A DNA stretch of 54,704 bases, from the NCBI GenBank assembly GCA_934650975.1, contig CAKUFW010000004.1, positions 1-54,704 on the forward strand. Direction: 5' to 3'. The stretch is from an uncultured Collinsella sp. GTDB lineage: Bacteria > Actinomycetota > Coriobacteriia > Coriobacteriales > Coriobacteriaceae. Below the pieces are notes generated by a model that worked only from the letters and a program-made list of their open reading frames with translations, did no database searches and was not told where the DNA came from. Shown here piece after piece: positions 23,373 to 33,182 of the stretch (position 1 is the stretch's first letter; every line of letters starts with the position of its first letter). The translations under genes were made by a program, and so were the position numbers.

Positions 23373-26300
23373 CTAATGGATCGATTGGCGACGCTTATCG
23401 GACAGGAAGACACCGGCGGCTACCAGGACCGTGCCGCCGATCACGAAGGTCTCGCCCAGCAGGTTGGACGCGTCGCCCGTGGCGGGCATCGTCGTCTGCT
23501 GCGTGGTAACCTCGGACGCCGAGGCCGCATGCTTGGCCTGATACGTCACCTGCGTTGTGGGCTGAGTCTGGATCTGGGTGGCAGCGCGCTCGGCGGCTTC
23601 CTGGCGCGCAATCTCGGCGTTGAGCTCGGCGACGGCGCCGTCAAGCTCGGCCTTGGCGGTGTTGTAGTCACCGAGCGCCTCCCAGTAGGTCGGGGCCACG
23701 GCCTCGGTTGCGGCGACAGCGGCATCGAGCTCGGCCTTCGCCGCCACGACACGCTCGGCGGCATCATGAGCCGCAGCGATCTTAGCGTTGAGCGCCTCGT
23801 CCGCATCGTCGGCATGACCGTTGGCGATGGCGTCGGCAAGGTCGATTCCACGCAGGCGAGCAACAGCAGCAGAAGAAGCGTCGCGAGCAGCGATCGCATC
23901 CGCAACAGCGTCAGCAGCCGCACCGACGCCAGACTCGGCATCGGTCAAAGCCGAAGCAGCAGTATCGAGAGCATCGTCGGCAGCCGCCTTGTCCTCCGCA
24001 GCCTGGGCAAGCGCCGCGGCGGCATCGCGCAGCTGAGCCGCACGAGCAGCAGCCGCAACGGATGCGGTCTGCGCCGCGGTCACAGCCGCGCCGGCGTCGG
24101 TCGCAGTGCCCTGAGCAGCAGCAAGCTCGGCCTGGGCAGCGGCAACATCGGCTCCCGCCTGGTCCGCCACGCCCTGGGCAGCATCCAGCGCAGCCTGAGC
24201 CTCGGCCTGAGCAGCACGAACGTCCGCGAGCGCCGAAGAAGCCGCATCAAACGCACGCTGAGCAGCGGCAACGTCGGCCGAGTACGCAGCCAGCTCGCCC
24301 TGAGCAGCGGCAAGCGCGCCCTCCTTGTCGCCAACACTTGCGCGAGCAGCATCCAGCGCACGCTGAGCCGCGGCGGCCTTACCCTTGGCGACATCGAGCG
24401 CACCGGACTTGGCGGCAACAACACCTTGCGCCGCGGCAACCGCAGCATTGGCGGCGTCCAGGTCGGCGCGGGCATCATCCACGGCGCGCGCGGCGGCCTC
24501 AGCCGCGGCCTGCTTCTCTTCCACGGCAGCCTGAGCATCCGAGACCCCAGCCACAGCGGCGTCAACGCCGGCGACAGCAACATCGACCTGAGCCTGCTTC
24601 GCAGCAGCAGCCTGCGCCGCAGCGTTCACCTTGTTGCCAGCGTCAGCAGCCACGCCCTGAGCCGCAGCGAGCTCCTTACGAGCAGCATCAACGCCCTGCT
24701 CGGGATTCGCCAGAGAATCGCACCACGCATTCAACGCAGCCTCGTACTCATCGACCGTCATGGGGTTGTCGGAATACGCCTTGTACCAGCTGCCGGACAT
24801 ATTGAATGTCTGCGCCTGTGTGCTCCAGCGATTCATCGTTCCGCGCGTGCAAACGCCCATGCCCGTCACGGTGTAATCGGGATCGATCACGTTCATGTAG
24901 TGACCGACTGTGTGCACAAGTCCGCCATGCGCAGCCACGTAGCGATCGATTTCGTTACTATGCTGCTCGTAGAAATCGAAAGCAGCTTTTCCCGTAAGAC
25001 CCGTCACGCCCAGCGTAGCCGCGGCGCGGTCAAAGACGTCCTTTTCTTCATCGACCCACTGAACAAACGGATTGCTTCCAAAGTTCCAAGCCACGTTTTC
25101 GCCCACATTGAACTGCTGGGCATGCTCGACCTTAGTGTCCGAGAAGTTCGCATCGGCGATGGCGGTCGCCATCATGTTATACGTCACCTTGAGCTCGCTC
25201 AGGCCGACGCCCTTGCGATATTCGTTGCACGCCTTGAGCCACACAATCGCCTGCTTCATGTTGGTCAGGCTCGTCGCGTCAACCTCCTCGCCCACCTTGG
25301 TGAGGCTCGCGTATTTGCAGTTGAGAATCAGGCTTGCGGCGTCGTCGGCGCCCACGCTCTTAAAGAACGCGATGGCACCCTGGCGGTAGTTTTCCGCCGA
25401 AGCGTTCGCCGCGGCCTGGGCTGCGTCAAGCTTGGCCTGTGCCTGAGCCGCAGCCTGGTCGGCCTGCTGTTTTTGAGCCTTTGCCTGGTCAAGTGCCTTG
25501 TCGGCAGCATCTTTCTCGTCCTTGGCGGCCGAGAGCTTGGCCTGGGCATCGACCAGCGCCGCAAGCGCAGAGGCATGATCGGCTTTGGCCTGGTCGACGG
25601 CGGTGTCGGCAGCAGCCTTGGCGGCAGCAGCGGCATCCAGCTTGACCTGGGCATCGACCGCAGCTTGCTGCTGATCGGCGAGCGCCTGCTGGGCAGCCTG
25701 CACCTCGCCCTCAGCAGTGGTCACCTCCTGCGAAGCGGCAGCGAGTTCACTCTCGCGCTGCGACTGAACGGACTTCGCGTTAGACAGCGCCTCGGAGGCA
25801 GCGGTCACCTTTGCCTTGGCGGCCTCGTACTCCGGACCCGCAACACCCTGCTCGGCGCGGTCAAGATCAACCTTGGCAGCATCGTAGGCCGCCTGCGCGG
25901 CGTCCACATCCGCATCTGCCGCGTCCTTTGCCTGTTGAGCTGCCGAAAGCTTGCCCTGCGCGTCCTGCTGTTTAGCCGCGGCGGCATCAACGCCAGCCTG
26001 GGCATTCGAAAGCCTGACCTGCGCGTCGGCAGCCTGCTGCTTCGCCTGCTCCAACGCTGCCGCTGCCTGCTCCGCAGCAGCCTGGGCTGCGACAACAGCC
26101 TCGGGTGTGGCGTCGGCAGCGGCAGCCTGCGCGACCTCGAGCGCGGACTGCGCATCGTCGGCAGCCTTCTGAGCAGCGGTCAGGGCTTCGCCCTTGTCCG
26201 TCAGGTCTTTCTTGGCAGCGTCGAGCGCGGACTGCGCCTCCGCGAGCGCCTTCACATCCGCATCGGCCTTATCCTGCGCGGCACCCATCTGCTGTTCCAG

Positions 26301-26729
26301 CTCGGCCGAAGCGGCAGAGGAGGCAGCATCGCTCGCACCGCGAGCTGCGTCATAGGCGCCCTGCGCCTGCTGCTGGTTAGCGGTAGCCGCGTCGTAAGGA
26401 GCGGCGGCTGCATCCAGGTCGGCCTTGGCGGCGGCTGCCTTGGCGCGCGCCGCATCGACCGCAGCCTGCAGATTGGCGACCTTTTGCGCCGCCGACACTG
26501 CACCCGCACCGGTGCCGGCGGCAGCCGCGCTCGTCAGCGGCGACATCACCGCAGCCGGCTTGCCCTCGGCATCGACGCCGCTCGTGCCCTGCGCCACCGC
26601 AGTCAGCGGAGACAGCAGCGAGCCGCCCGTCATGGCGATAGCCGCCGCAGCAACCGTCGCCACGCGCCCGGCAGCCTTCGCCTTACCCGCAGCGCCACCG
26701 TTGATGTTCTTGTTCATGTTCCTGCTCAT
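23373..26729 (-). CDS. Sortase-anchored alanine-rich coiled-coil protein with CAP/SCP domain
   Basis: Large cell-wall surface protein of 1118 residues. Residues 1-50 form a signal peptide (GRVATVAAAAIAMTGG). Residues about 60-470 and 660-1060 are Ala-rich coiled coils with repeated AAQAELAAAQ-like heptads. Between them, at about 480-650, is a CAP-like domain (CNEYRKGVGLSELKV, FNVGENVAWNFGS, GGLVHTVGHYMNVIDPDY). The C-terminus has an LPxTG-like signal TMPATGD, a hydrophobic helix and KRRQ. The coiled coils may act as a stalk holding the CAP domain away from the wall; adhesion is inferred. ATG at 26729 has AAGGAA upstream. A terminator follows. Confidence 0.88.
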   Translation of the reverse strand: MSRNMNKNINGGAAGKAKAAGRVATVAAAAIAMTGGSLLSPLTAVAQGTSGVDAEGKPAAVMSPLTSAAAAGTGAGAVSAAQKVANLQAAVDAARAKAAAAKADLDAAAAPYDAATANQQQAQGAYDAARGASDAASSAASAELEQQMGAAQDKADADVKALAEAQSALDAAKKDLTDKGEALTAAQKAADDAQSALEVAQAAAADATPEAVVAAQAAAEQAAAALEQAKQQAADAQVRLSNAQAGVDAAAAKQQDAQGKLSAAQQAKDAADADVDAAQAAYDAAKVDLDRAEQGVAGPEYEAAKAKVTAASEALSNAKSVQSQRESELAAASQEVTTAEGEVQAAQQALADQQQAAVDAQVKLDAAAAAKAAADTAVDQAKADHASALAALVDAQAKLSAAKDEKDAADKALDQAKAQKQQADQAAAQAQAKLDAAQAAANASAENYRQGAIAFFKSVGADDAASLILNCKYASLTKVGEEVDATSLTNMKQAIVWLKACNEYRKGVGLSELKVTYNMMATAIADANFSDTKVEHAQQFNVGENVAWNFGSNPFVQWVDEEKDVFDRAAATLGVTGLTGKAAFDFYEQHSNEIDRYVAAHGGLVHTVGHYMNVIDPDYTVTGMGVCTRGTMNRWSTQAQTFNMSGSWYKAYSDNPMTVDEYEAALNAWCDSLANPEQGVDAARKELAAAQGVAADAGNKVNAAAQAAAAKQAQVDVAVAGVDAAVAGVSDAQAAVEEKQAAAEAAARAVDDARADLDAANAAVAAAQGVVAAKSGALDVAKGKAAAAQRALDAARASVGDKEGALAAAQGELAAYSADVAAAQRAFDAASSALADVRAAQAEAQAALDAAQGVADQAGADVAAAQAELAAAQGTATDAGAAVTAAQTASVAAAARAAQLRDAAAALAQAAEDKAAADDALDTAASALTDAESGVGAAADAVADAIAARDASSAAVARLRGIDLADAIANGHADDADEALNAKIAAAHDAAERVVAAKAELDAAVAATEAVAPTYWEALGDYNTAKAELDGAVAELNAEIARQEAAERAATQIQTQPTTQVTYQAKHAASASEVTTQQTTMPATGDASNLLGETFVIGGTVLVAAGVFLSDKRRQSIH

Positions 26730-26850
26730 TGCCGATTCCTTCCCACGATGAGCTGATGTTTGACACACATAGTCGATCCAACGTGCCCCGCTAAAAAGAG
26801 GTGATAACGGGGTAATTAAATCGGAGGTTCTAGATTGCGAGTCAGCTGTA

Positions 26851-27045
26851 CTAGCGGATGCCGAGTTCATACTCCCACTCGTGCTCAATCTCGTTCAGAT
26901 ACTCCCGATCTTCGGCGCTAGGCTCCAAATCGCTCTGATCGTACAGACAGTTCTTGGTTTTAGAACTGCCGTAGTATTCGTACATAGCCTGAAGATTGAT
27001 CTGCTCGCTATTGTCGTTGTAAAGGGGTGAAATACAGGTAGTCAT
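26851..27045 (-). CDS. Hypothetical acidic protein, 64 residues
   Basis: Begins MTTCISPLYNDNSEQINL and ends EIEHEWEYELGIR; very acidic and tyrosine-rich, with no recognised fold. GGAGGG lies 9 bp before the ATG. It is 150 bp beyond the PIWI-like gene on the same strand, so it could be the last gene of that operon or an independent unit. A DNA-mimic or antitoxin role would fit its charge, but that is speculation. Confidence 0.55.
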   Translation of the reverse strand: MTTCISPLYNDNSEQINLQAMYEYYGSSKTKNCLYDQSDLEPSAEDREYLNEIEHEWEYELGIR

Positions 27046-27195
27046 TGCTCAAGTCCCTCCAAGATAAACTCTAATGCGTATGCTTGGTCTCTTTTCGAGA
27101 CCCCATCTGATGTGCTATGACTGCAGTATATGCACTCCTACTATAGGATGCAAGAACAATTTTAGATTTCTAGTACATATAACTCGACTACACTT

Positions 27196-29091
27196 TTACG
27201 AGCACTCATCGCCGTCCCCCGCCGCGCCCTCACGCGCAGCGCACTCGTTGAGATACTTGACCGGAATCGGCCACACAGACGGGGCCTTATAGCGCGAAAG
27301 GCCTATGTTGGCCAGCTGAACCAACAGCTCGGACAAATCATCGCCGTCGAGCAGCTCAATCGAACGCACGTGAATCGCGGTCGCCATATCCTCCTGTGTT
27401 CCGTTGTTGACGCCCACAAAATAGCAAGTCTTGCCCGCGCGCTCGAACGTTCCAATGCCGTAATAAGGCGAGTTGAAGCTTTCGAAATACGCTTTCTTGC
27501 GACCTGCTTCACCCGTAAGCTGATGCTCGCCCACCAGGGCCATAAAGTTGTTGGACAACGTCGTCAGTCCCGTATCCCGCACGCGCGCAAGCATAGACCT
27601 CCCGTCCGCATGCACGTCAAAGACATAGGCCCCCTTATCGAGCTTGCCGTCCGCGGTCAGCAAATCGAGCTCCATCTCGTCCTCGGGACCATCCTCCGCC
27701 GAATGTGAGGCATAGCGCATGCCTCCATCCGCGCCAATCGCCAACGTAGCGATACGCGAATCCAGCTCAATCTTGCCCTTCTCTTTGTGCGGCACATCGA
27801 CCAAGCCGCACACCGTCACCGACTCAATACCCAAAGCGTCAAGGTCAAACGCCGTCACCCGCTTGTTGACAACATCCTGCTTTACCAGCAGCTCTTTGAG
27901 CATGGCACCCAGGATCGCCTCTTGCGCGTTGCGATCCTTTTGCTTTGATGCCACCTTAAATAGTGGTTCGCACACATCCGGCGTCACGTGCTGTTCCACC
28001 ACGCCGGCATGCAAGGCATAGCCGTCGTCCTCAGCAACCTCATTGGGCACAACGACAAGGTTCAGCGCCCGCGAATCCACGGTCCTTCCGCCATACGATG
28101 CATAAACGCCCCACGAGGAATCGTTAAGTCGATCGGCCAGCCGGCGTGCCACTTCGGCAAACCCATTACGCGCAAACGACACCACGATTCGCTGCCCCAC
28201 CATGCGCTCCGCAACTACGAGAACGTATTCATCACCCTTGAGCACCTCGTAGAAGCTCTTGCGCGGGTATTCCATGAGCGTCACCCGCGCGAAGTCGCTG
28301 TAACGGCGTTCAAGAATCTGCAGCTCTCGATATAGAATGCCCTTCTTGGTATAGGCGACTTTGTCCGCCTGGGCCGAGAACGTCAGATCACGACGCTTGG
28401 ACGGCTTGTCGCCCCTGGCACGACGCAAGATGTACTCGTCCTTTTGTTCATGGGCAAGCACCATCGTCGCCACGGGCGATAGCCTGTAGCCCACTTGGCT
28501 CTTAATCTTCTCGAGCTCTTTCTCGTCACCTTGCGCCCTGCCAATAAGCACACGGCGCTTGGTGAACGTTCGAATCTTAAGATCGAAGGTGCAATCCTCA
28601 TCGATAACAATCTCGACCGTTTCGATCTTGGCAGGCTCCCCGCCGTCACTTTCGACGGCGTCGCGGCGGGCGTCCTTGGCGCTAATGACATACAAGTGCC
28701 CGGTGTCATTGGGAACCTCGTCCTCAATCCCCTCAAACTGGGAGCAAGAGTTGAACAGCAGACGAAGCGCAACGTAGTCGTCCAACTCGCTCCAATGAGT
28801 TTTTATCGGCACCACCTGCTCCTGATAAAGTGCGGCATTGAGATCACCCGTCTGCATGCCCGCCTTGACCATCAAAAAGATGCGGTTGTCCGCAAGCTGC
28901 GTGAGCGCCACGACCTTGCCCGTCTGGCACACATCGGCCATAAAGTTCGCCACGGCATGCTTACCAGCGTCGCCCACGTTGCACCAAAAGACCGAGTAGC
29001 GTTCCTCGGCAGCCGCGGCGTCGAGCCGCAACTTGAACTCGGACACGGCAATGTCTCCCAAGCCGCATGGCTGATTACGCTTCGATTGCAC
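27196..29091 (-). CDS. PIWI-like protein, candidate divergent pPIWI-RE effector
   Basis: 631 residues, no close family recognised. The C-terminus (from about 599: SRYKAPSVWPIPVKYLNECA) resembles the conserved end of PIWI/pPIWI-RE proteins, where a Pro-rich turn precedes a final helix; before it, TCYFVGVNNGTQED and a GDDLSELLVQL helix would fit an RNase H-like fold. The N-terminal 430 residues match nothing I know. Translation starts at GTG 29091 (GGAGG 9 bp upstream) and overlaps the helicase-nuclease gene by 17 bp, so the two are coupled. Known pPIWI-RE proteins are longer and come with a DinG-type helicase and a REase, which fits. The PIWI call is tentative; a REase accessory protein is an alternative. 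Confidence 0.4.
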   Translation of the reverse strand: MQSKRNQPCGLGDIAVSEFKLRLDAAAAEERYSVFWCNVGDAGKHAVANFMADVCQTGKVVALTQLADNRIFLMVKAGMQTGDLNAALYQEQVVPIKTHWSELDDYVALRLLFNSCSQFEGIEDEVPNDTGHLYVISAKDARRDAVESDGGEPAKIETVEIVIDEDCTFDLKIRTFTKRRVLIGRAQGDEKELEKIKSQVGYRLSPVATMVLAHEQKDEYILRRARGDKPSKRRDLTFSAQADKVAYTKKGILYRELQILERRYSDFARVTLMEYPRKSFYEVLKGDEYVLVVAERMVGQRIVVSFARNGFAEVARRLADRLNDSSWGVYASYGGRTVDSRALNLVVVPNEVAEDDGYALHAGVVEQHVTPDVCEPLFKVASKQKDRNAQEAILGAMLKELLVKQDVVNKRVTAFDLDALGIESVTVCGLVDVPHKEKGKIELDSRIATLAIGADGGMRYASHSAEDGPEDEMELDLLTADGKLDKGAYVFDVHADGRSMLARVRDTGLTTLSNNFMALVGEHQLTGEAGRKKAYFESFNSPYYGIGTFERAGKTCYFVGVNNGTQEDMATAIHVRSIELLDGDDLSELLVQLANIGLSRYKAPSVWPIPVKYLNECAAREGAAGDGDECS

Positions 29092-32000
29092 GACGAATCG
29101 CCTCCATCATCCCCAGATTGATTGCACCGTCAGCGGCCATGTAAGGAACGGAGAACACAGCCCCCTCGGCATCGAGCGCCTTGGGGACGCACTCAAGTGC
29201 TGCCTCGTCAGCCAAAACGTTGACGATTAGCAGGCGTTTCGCCCCAACTTTTTGAGCCTTGGCCCTAAAGCGCTCGGCATCCGACGCCTCGCGGCCGTCA
29301 CGGACATAAGCGATATAGGCGCCGATGCGATAGTGCTTAAAGTCGATCCACACCCCGGTCTTGTTGCCGGCGGCATCGAGCACCTCAAAGTCACCGCCCG
29401 TCTCGGCATGGGCGGCATCGCCACGCGTAAGCGAATAACGGCCGTCGTAATATGCCTCAAAGATTGCCCTTCCGGCAGATTCTCCCAGCTCACCCAGGTA
29501 GACCGCCTGGAACATATAGGGCGTCATGTGTGCCGTTGCCGCCGGCCGCAGCGTCGAGGGCACCCCATCACGAGACCAGCGCTCGCGCACCTCACGAATC
29601 GACAGCAGCTCGGGCACACGCGCCGCAGCCTGACTCACCTGACGAACCTTTGCGCCCTTATATCCCGCGCTGCAACGGCAATAGTCCTCCAGACGAGCGG
29701 CAATTTGCTCGACGGGCTCAGCATCGTAGTTGGGGAATTCAAAGCGAGGCACCTTGCATGCCCCGCCTTCTGCATAGGCATAGCCACTTGTGGCATGCGG
29801 CATGCGCAGCGCGGTACTCCGGCGCTCTGGGTATTGCGCGAGATCTTCCCATGGCAGGCAAAAATGATGCAGGTAAAAGTCGCGCTCGCTATCAAAGGCA
29901 GCAAGATCTTCGTCCCCGGCATTTAGCGAGGCAACCTTCCACGCCAGCTTTTCGTGCTTTTGCTTGGCAAGGTTGTTCCTAAAGGCGGCAAGGTTCTGCT
30001 GCTTAACGGCAGCATGCTCCTTGTTGTCCGTCATATGGTCGTTGGCAGCGGCGCAGGCACCAACCACCTGCTCAAGCTCGTAGCCCATCGGCAAATCATG
30101 CAAGAACGAAAAGTTGCAATCGTTCGCAATCTCGCGGTCGAGCATCACCTGCACGCGGGGCATCTTTACACTCGTGCGCATCAGGCGACCCACAGCCTGT
30201 GCCACAATGCGAGCGCCTTCAACCTGATAAGAGAGGGTGTCGCGCACCGGCAGGCTCTTTTTAACGCCAGACAACAACATCCGTACATTCCAGCGCTTTT
30301 GAATAAACGGAACCTCGCCGCGCGCTACCAGCTCCTCCTGCTCCACCACGCCAAGTAGCGCCTGCTGGACAAACTTGTCCGAGTTGATCTCCACTCCCCA
30401 GGTCAAACGACTTGTGGGCGACTCGATATATAAGAAATCAAGATCCATCTTGGGGCGACGGTCGGCATTCTCAAAGCCGCAATCGACCCGGCGAACCATG
30501 TCGCACAGATTCTCCGGCACCTTGTATTTGAGATTCTTGGAAAAGCCGCCGGCCGAAAGATTGATGAACATCAGGGTCGGCTGGCCCAGCTCGAGACGTT
30601 TTTGAGCGCCACGCCAACCTGCATCCCATTCCGCAGCGTTAAAGCACGGCACCATGGCCTTGGCGGCCTCAAGCGATTTCTCGTACGACATCTCGGGGCA
30701 CTTGACGTTTCTAATCACCAGCTCCGCAACAATCTCGCGTGCAAGATCCAGCGCCAGACTATTAAATTCGCCATGGTTTCCCATGTGGCGCGTGGTAAAA
30801 ACGGCTCCCGCCTGTTGCTCGTTACGCGCCACACCACGGGCCCAAGTGCTCACGGCAACGAGCGTCTTGCTCAGGCGTTTCAACTCAAACTCGATGCTCT
30901 TGGCGTCGCTTATGCCCACCCTGTCGGCAATCTTTAAGCGCAGGCGTACCGCAAGGCCCTCACTCACGCTAATCCCGTCAAAGAACCGCATCGCGCGCTC
31001 GTACACCTCGTCGGGCGACACGATGATGCCGCCAAAGGCGCCACCCGCCAGCGCGACCATGCCGGCAATTTCCTTGGACTCATCCACCCAGGCGATATCG
31101 ACGTCGTACTCCTTCGCAGCCTGTTTGTTAAACAGCTTGGTCTGTCGCACGATCTCCTGGTTGAGCTCGTCGATCCAGGCATCCTTGCGAACCACGCCAT
31201 GAACCTCGTCAAGGTAATCTAGGTTGAAGTTTTTGACGGTCGGCGCACTCCATGTTGCGCTCATGCACACGCAAGGCGCTTTGGCGGCAATGGAGGCAAG
31301 GTAGGCCTCGGGCATGCGCTCAATGCCATGGCTGGTTAGATACGTGGTAAACATATGCTCGATGGTAGTTTCCATTACCAGGTAATCAACGCCACGCGCA
31401 TACATCGAGTCGTCCGCAGCATCAATGTCGTCGTTCTTGCGGTCCTTAAAGAACAGCGCCAGCATCAACGCATCCCAAAAATACCTCTCACTGGTCTGGT
31501 TGTTCCTAATGCCCAGGGCATCGATGATGTTCTTGCGCGAAAGATCGTCCTTGTACGAAAGACCTCCGTAGTACAAGCTGTCCATAAGTGTGGCGCAGCG
31601 GGCAAGATGACCCACCACCATCCTAACGACGCCACGCGAACGACGAACCGCCTTGTTAACGGTTTGCTGCCCATCTGCCCCATGAGCCGTAATCATATTG
31701 TGGGTACCGCCCTCATTGAGCTTGTAACGCAACGGGTTTACCGAGTTGTCACCCACCGAAATATCGTCACTACCAAAAAGATGTCGACCGGACAGCTGCT
31801 CTTCTTTCGCCTCTTCAGACAGCGCAAAAGGCGGGCGCAGTTTCATTTCCTTAATACAAGAGGCAAGTGCCTTTTGAATTTTCTTGGCATCCTTGGCGAT
31901 TTCTTCAGCAGCCTCCTCTACGCTTGCTCGCGAAACCCTGTTCCTCTCGGCATTCGACCCCTTGTGGTCGCCCGAAGTGGAGGCGTGCGTGTAGACCGCC

Positions 32001-33025
32001 ATCCATTGATCGCGATTTCCCAACAGCAGAGGGTCCACCACGCCACCGTTAAAATGACGGTCGAGAATGCGCAGCACTTCGTCCGGCTGAAACGTCACGG
32101 GATCGTCTGTCAGCGTCGACAGCATGTCGGCCTTCATGTGGTCGATTTCATCAAAGATAAACAGGCCCTTCTCGGCAGCCATTGCGTTAAAGAGCACGAT
32201 GCCCGCACCGGTCACCGTATCGATTCTGTTGACGAGTTTTTGGGGTGTGCACGCAATCACGTGCGGCATGCTCTTATCGTTGAGCAGCGCAGATGGCCAA
32301 ATCTGAGGGATTACCTCCATGCCGCGCGTGATGTTTTTGAGCTCGCGACCCACTGCCCAGCGCAGGCTCGCGTCAGCCAACGACAGCTTATCCTTCAAGG
32401 CGGGGATCAGACGGTCGGCAACGCTTCCCAGGCGTTTCTTTGTATCAAGAACGTGCAAAAGATCAACGGCGATCTCCATAGCGTTGCGCCATGCCCGTTT
32501 AATGACGCGACGAGAGCTCTCGTCATCTGCCTCGATGGGGCACGGGATGTCGCGCACGTCCACGGCACCCTTGCCGCGGGTAGTCTCAATCCAATTCAAA
32601 AGGCTCTCGCCTGCTCGCGGAAGATCGAACACCATGCGCGCTGCGTCTTCGCTGTTCATGCCCTGATCGGCCAGCAACTCGCGCACGCCTGCAACGTAGT
32701 TGTCGCGGTTATCTTTTCCCGGCACCACAAACACCAGGTAACGACGGCCCGGACACTTATTAAAGCAGCCCGACTCGTCCCAGCCGCCGGCAATCAGGTC
32801 GGCCGTGACCTGCTCTGCCGTGTAGTTTTTACCCGAGCCTGTCGTAGCACCCAAAAAGTACAGGCCGTTGTTGTCCTGGTCCTTGGTGTTGTCCTGATCC
32901 TTTGGGACAAACAGCGCACGCTCAAAAAACTCGCGCATCGCCTTCTGACGTGCAAGATAGGGAGCGAGCTTCTTGTCGCCTGCAGACGACGGATTCGATT
33001 GACAGTTCAGTTCCCACGTAGCCAT
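29075..33025 (-). CDS. DinG-like helicase fused to PD-(D/E)XK nuclease
   Basis: 1316 residues, cytoplasmic. Walker A GATTGSGKN lies at 59-67, Walker B FDEID at 291-295, motif III-like CMSATW at about 587-592, and motif VI VAQAVGRLMRTS at 941-952, the layout of XPD/DinG-type SF2 helicases with a large middle insert. Near the C-terminus GGDFEVLDAAGN and WIDFKHYR (DFK at about 1228-1230) fit a PD-(D/E)XK nuclease core, preceded by an acidic helix. ATG at 33025 follows GGAGG by 7 bp; TTG at 33031 is less likely. It starts an operon with the overlapping PIWI-like gene. A defence role against foreign DNA is inferred from this architecture and the surrounding island. Confidence 0.7.
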   Translation of the reverse strand: MATWELNCQSNPSSAGDKKLAPYLARQKAMREFFERALFVPKDQDNTKDQDNNGLYFLGATTGSGKNYTAEQVTADLIAGGWDESGCFNKCPGRRYLVFVVPGKDNRDNYVAGVRELLADQGMNSEDAARMVFDLPRAGESLLNWIETTRGKGAVDVRDIPCPIEADDESSRRVIKRAWRNAMEIAVDLLHVLDTKKRLGSVADRLIPALKDKLSLADASLRWAVGRELKNITRGMEVIPQIWPSALLNDKSMPHVIACTPQKLVNRIDTVTGAGIVLFNAMAAEKGLFIFDEIDHMKADMLSTLTDDPVTFQPDEVLRILDRHFNGGVVDPLLLGNRDQWMAVYTHASTSGDHKGSNAERNRVSRASVEEAAEEIAKDAKKIQKALASCIKEMKLRPPFALSEEAKEEQLSGRHLFGSDDISVGDNSVNPLRYKLNEGGTHNMITAHGADGQQTVNKAVRRSRGVVRMVVGHLARCATLMDSLYYGGLSYKDDLSRKNIIDALGIRNNQTSERYFWDALMLALFFKDRKNDDIDAADDSMYARGVDYLVMETTIEHMFTTYLTSHGIERMPEAYLASIAAKAPCVCMSATWSAPTVKNFNLDYLDEVHGVVRKDAWIDELNQEIVRQTKLFNKQAAKEYDVDIAWVDESKEIAGMVALAGGAFGGIIVSPDEVYERAMRFFDGISVSEGLAVRLRLKIADRVGISDAKSIEFELKRLSKTLVAVSTWARGVARNEQQAGAVFTTRHMGNHGEFNSLALDLAREIVAELVIRNVKCPEMSYEKSLEAAKAMVPCFNAAEWDAGWRGAQKRLELGQPTLMFINLSAGGFSKNLKYKVPENLCDMVRRVDCGFENADRRPKMDLDFLYIESPTSRLTWGVEINSDKFVQQALLGVVEQEELVARGEVPFIQKRWNVRMLLSGVKKSLPVRDTLSYQVEGARIVAQAVGRLMRTSVKMPRVQVMLDREIANDCNFSFLHDLPMGYELEQVVGACAAANDHMTDNKEHAAVKQQNLAAFRNNLAKQKHEKLAWKVASLNAGDEDLAAFDSERDFYLHHFCLPWEDLAQYPERRSTALRMPHATSGYAYAEGGACKVPRFEFPNYDAEPVEQIAARLEDYCRCSAGYKGAKVRQVSQAAARVPELLSIREVRERWSRDGVPSTLRPAATAHMTPYMFQAVYLGELGESAGRAIFEAYYDGRYSLTRGDAAHAETGGDFEVLDAAGNKTGVWIDFKHYRIGAYIAYVRDGREASDAERFRAKAQKVGAKRLLIVNVLADEAALECVPKALDAEGAVFSVPYMAADGAINLGMMEAIRRAIEA

Positions 33026-33182
33026 GGTCAAACCTCCGATTTAGTTGTTGCATGTGTTGAATACCATCCCGCGCGAACAAAAACTCACGCAGGGCGGTTG
33101 CGGTGGCGGCGCCATCGCCGCTCAAGGCAAAACTGAGCTTGGTGTCGCGGCTTTTAACATCTCCGCGAATAGATTCAACCCT

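Noticed and set aside
23352..26756. Long plus-strand open frame of 1134 codons opposite the surface-protein gene
   Set aside because: It mirrors the Ala-rich repeats of the real gene (GC-rich codons give open antisense frames), has no ribosome site and no recognisable domain.
31355..33136. Plus-strand open frame of 593 codons opposite the helicase gene
   Set aside because: No start signals or domains; the opposite strand has clear helicase motifs.
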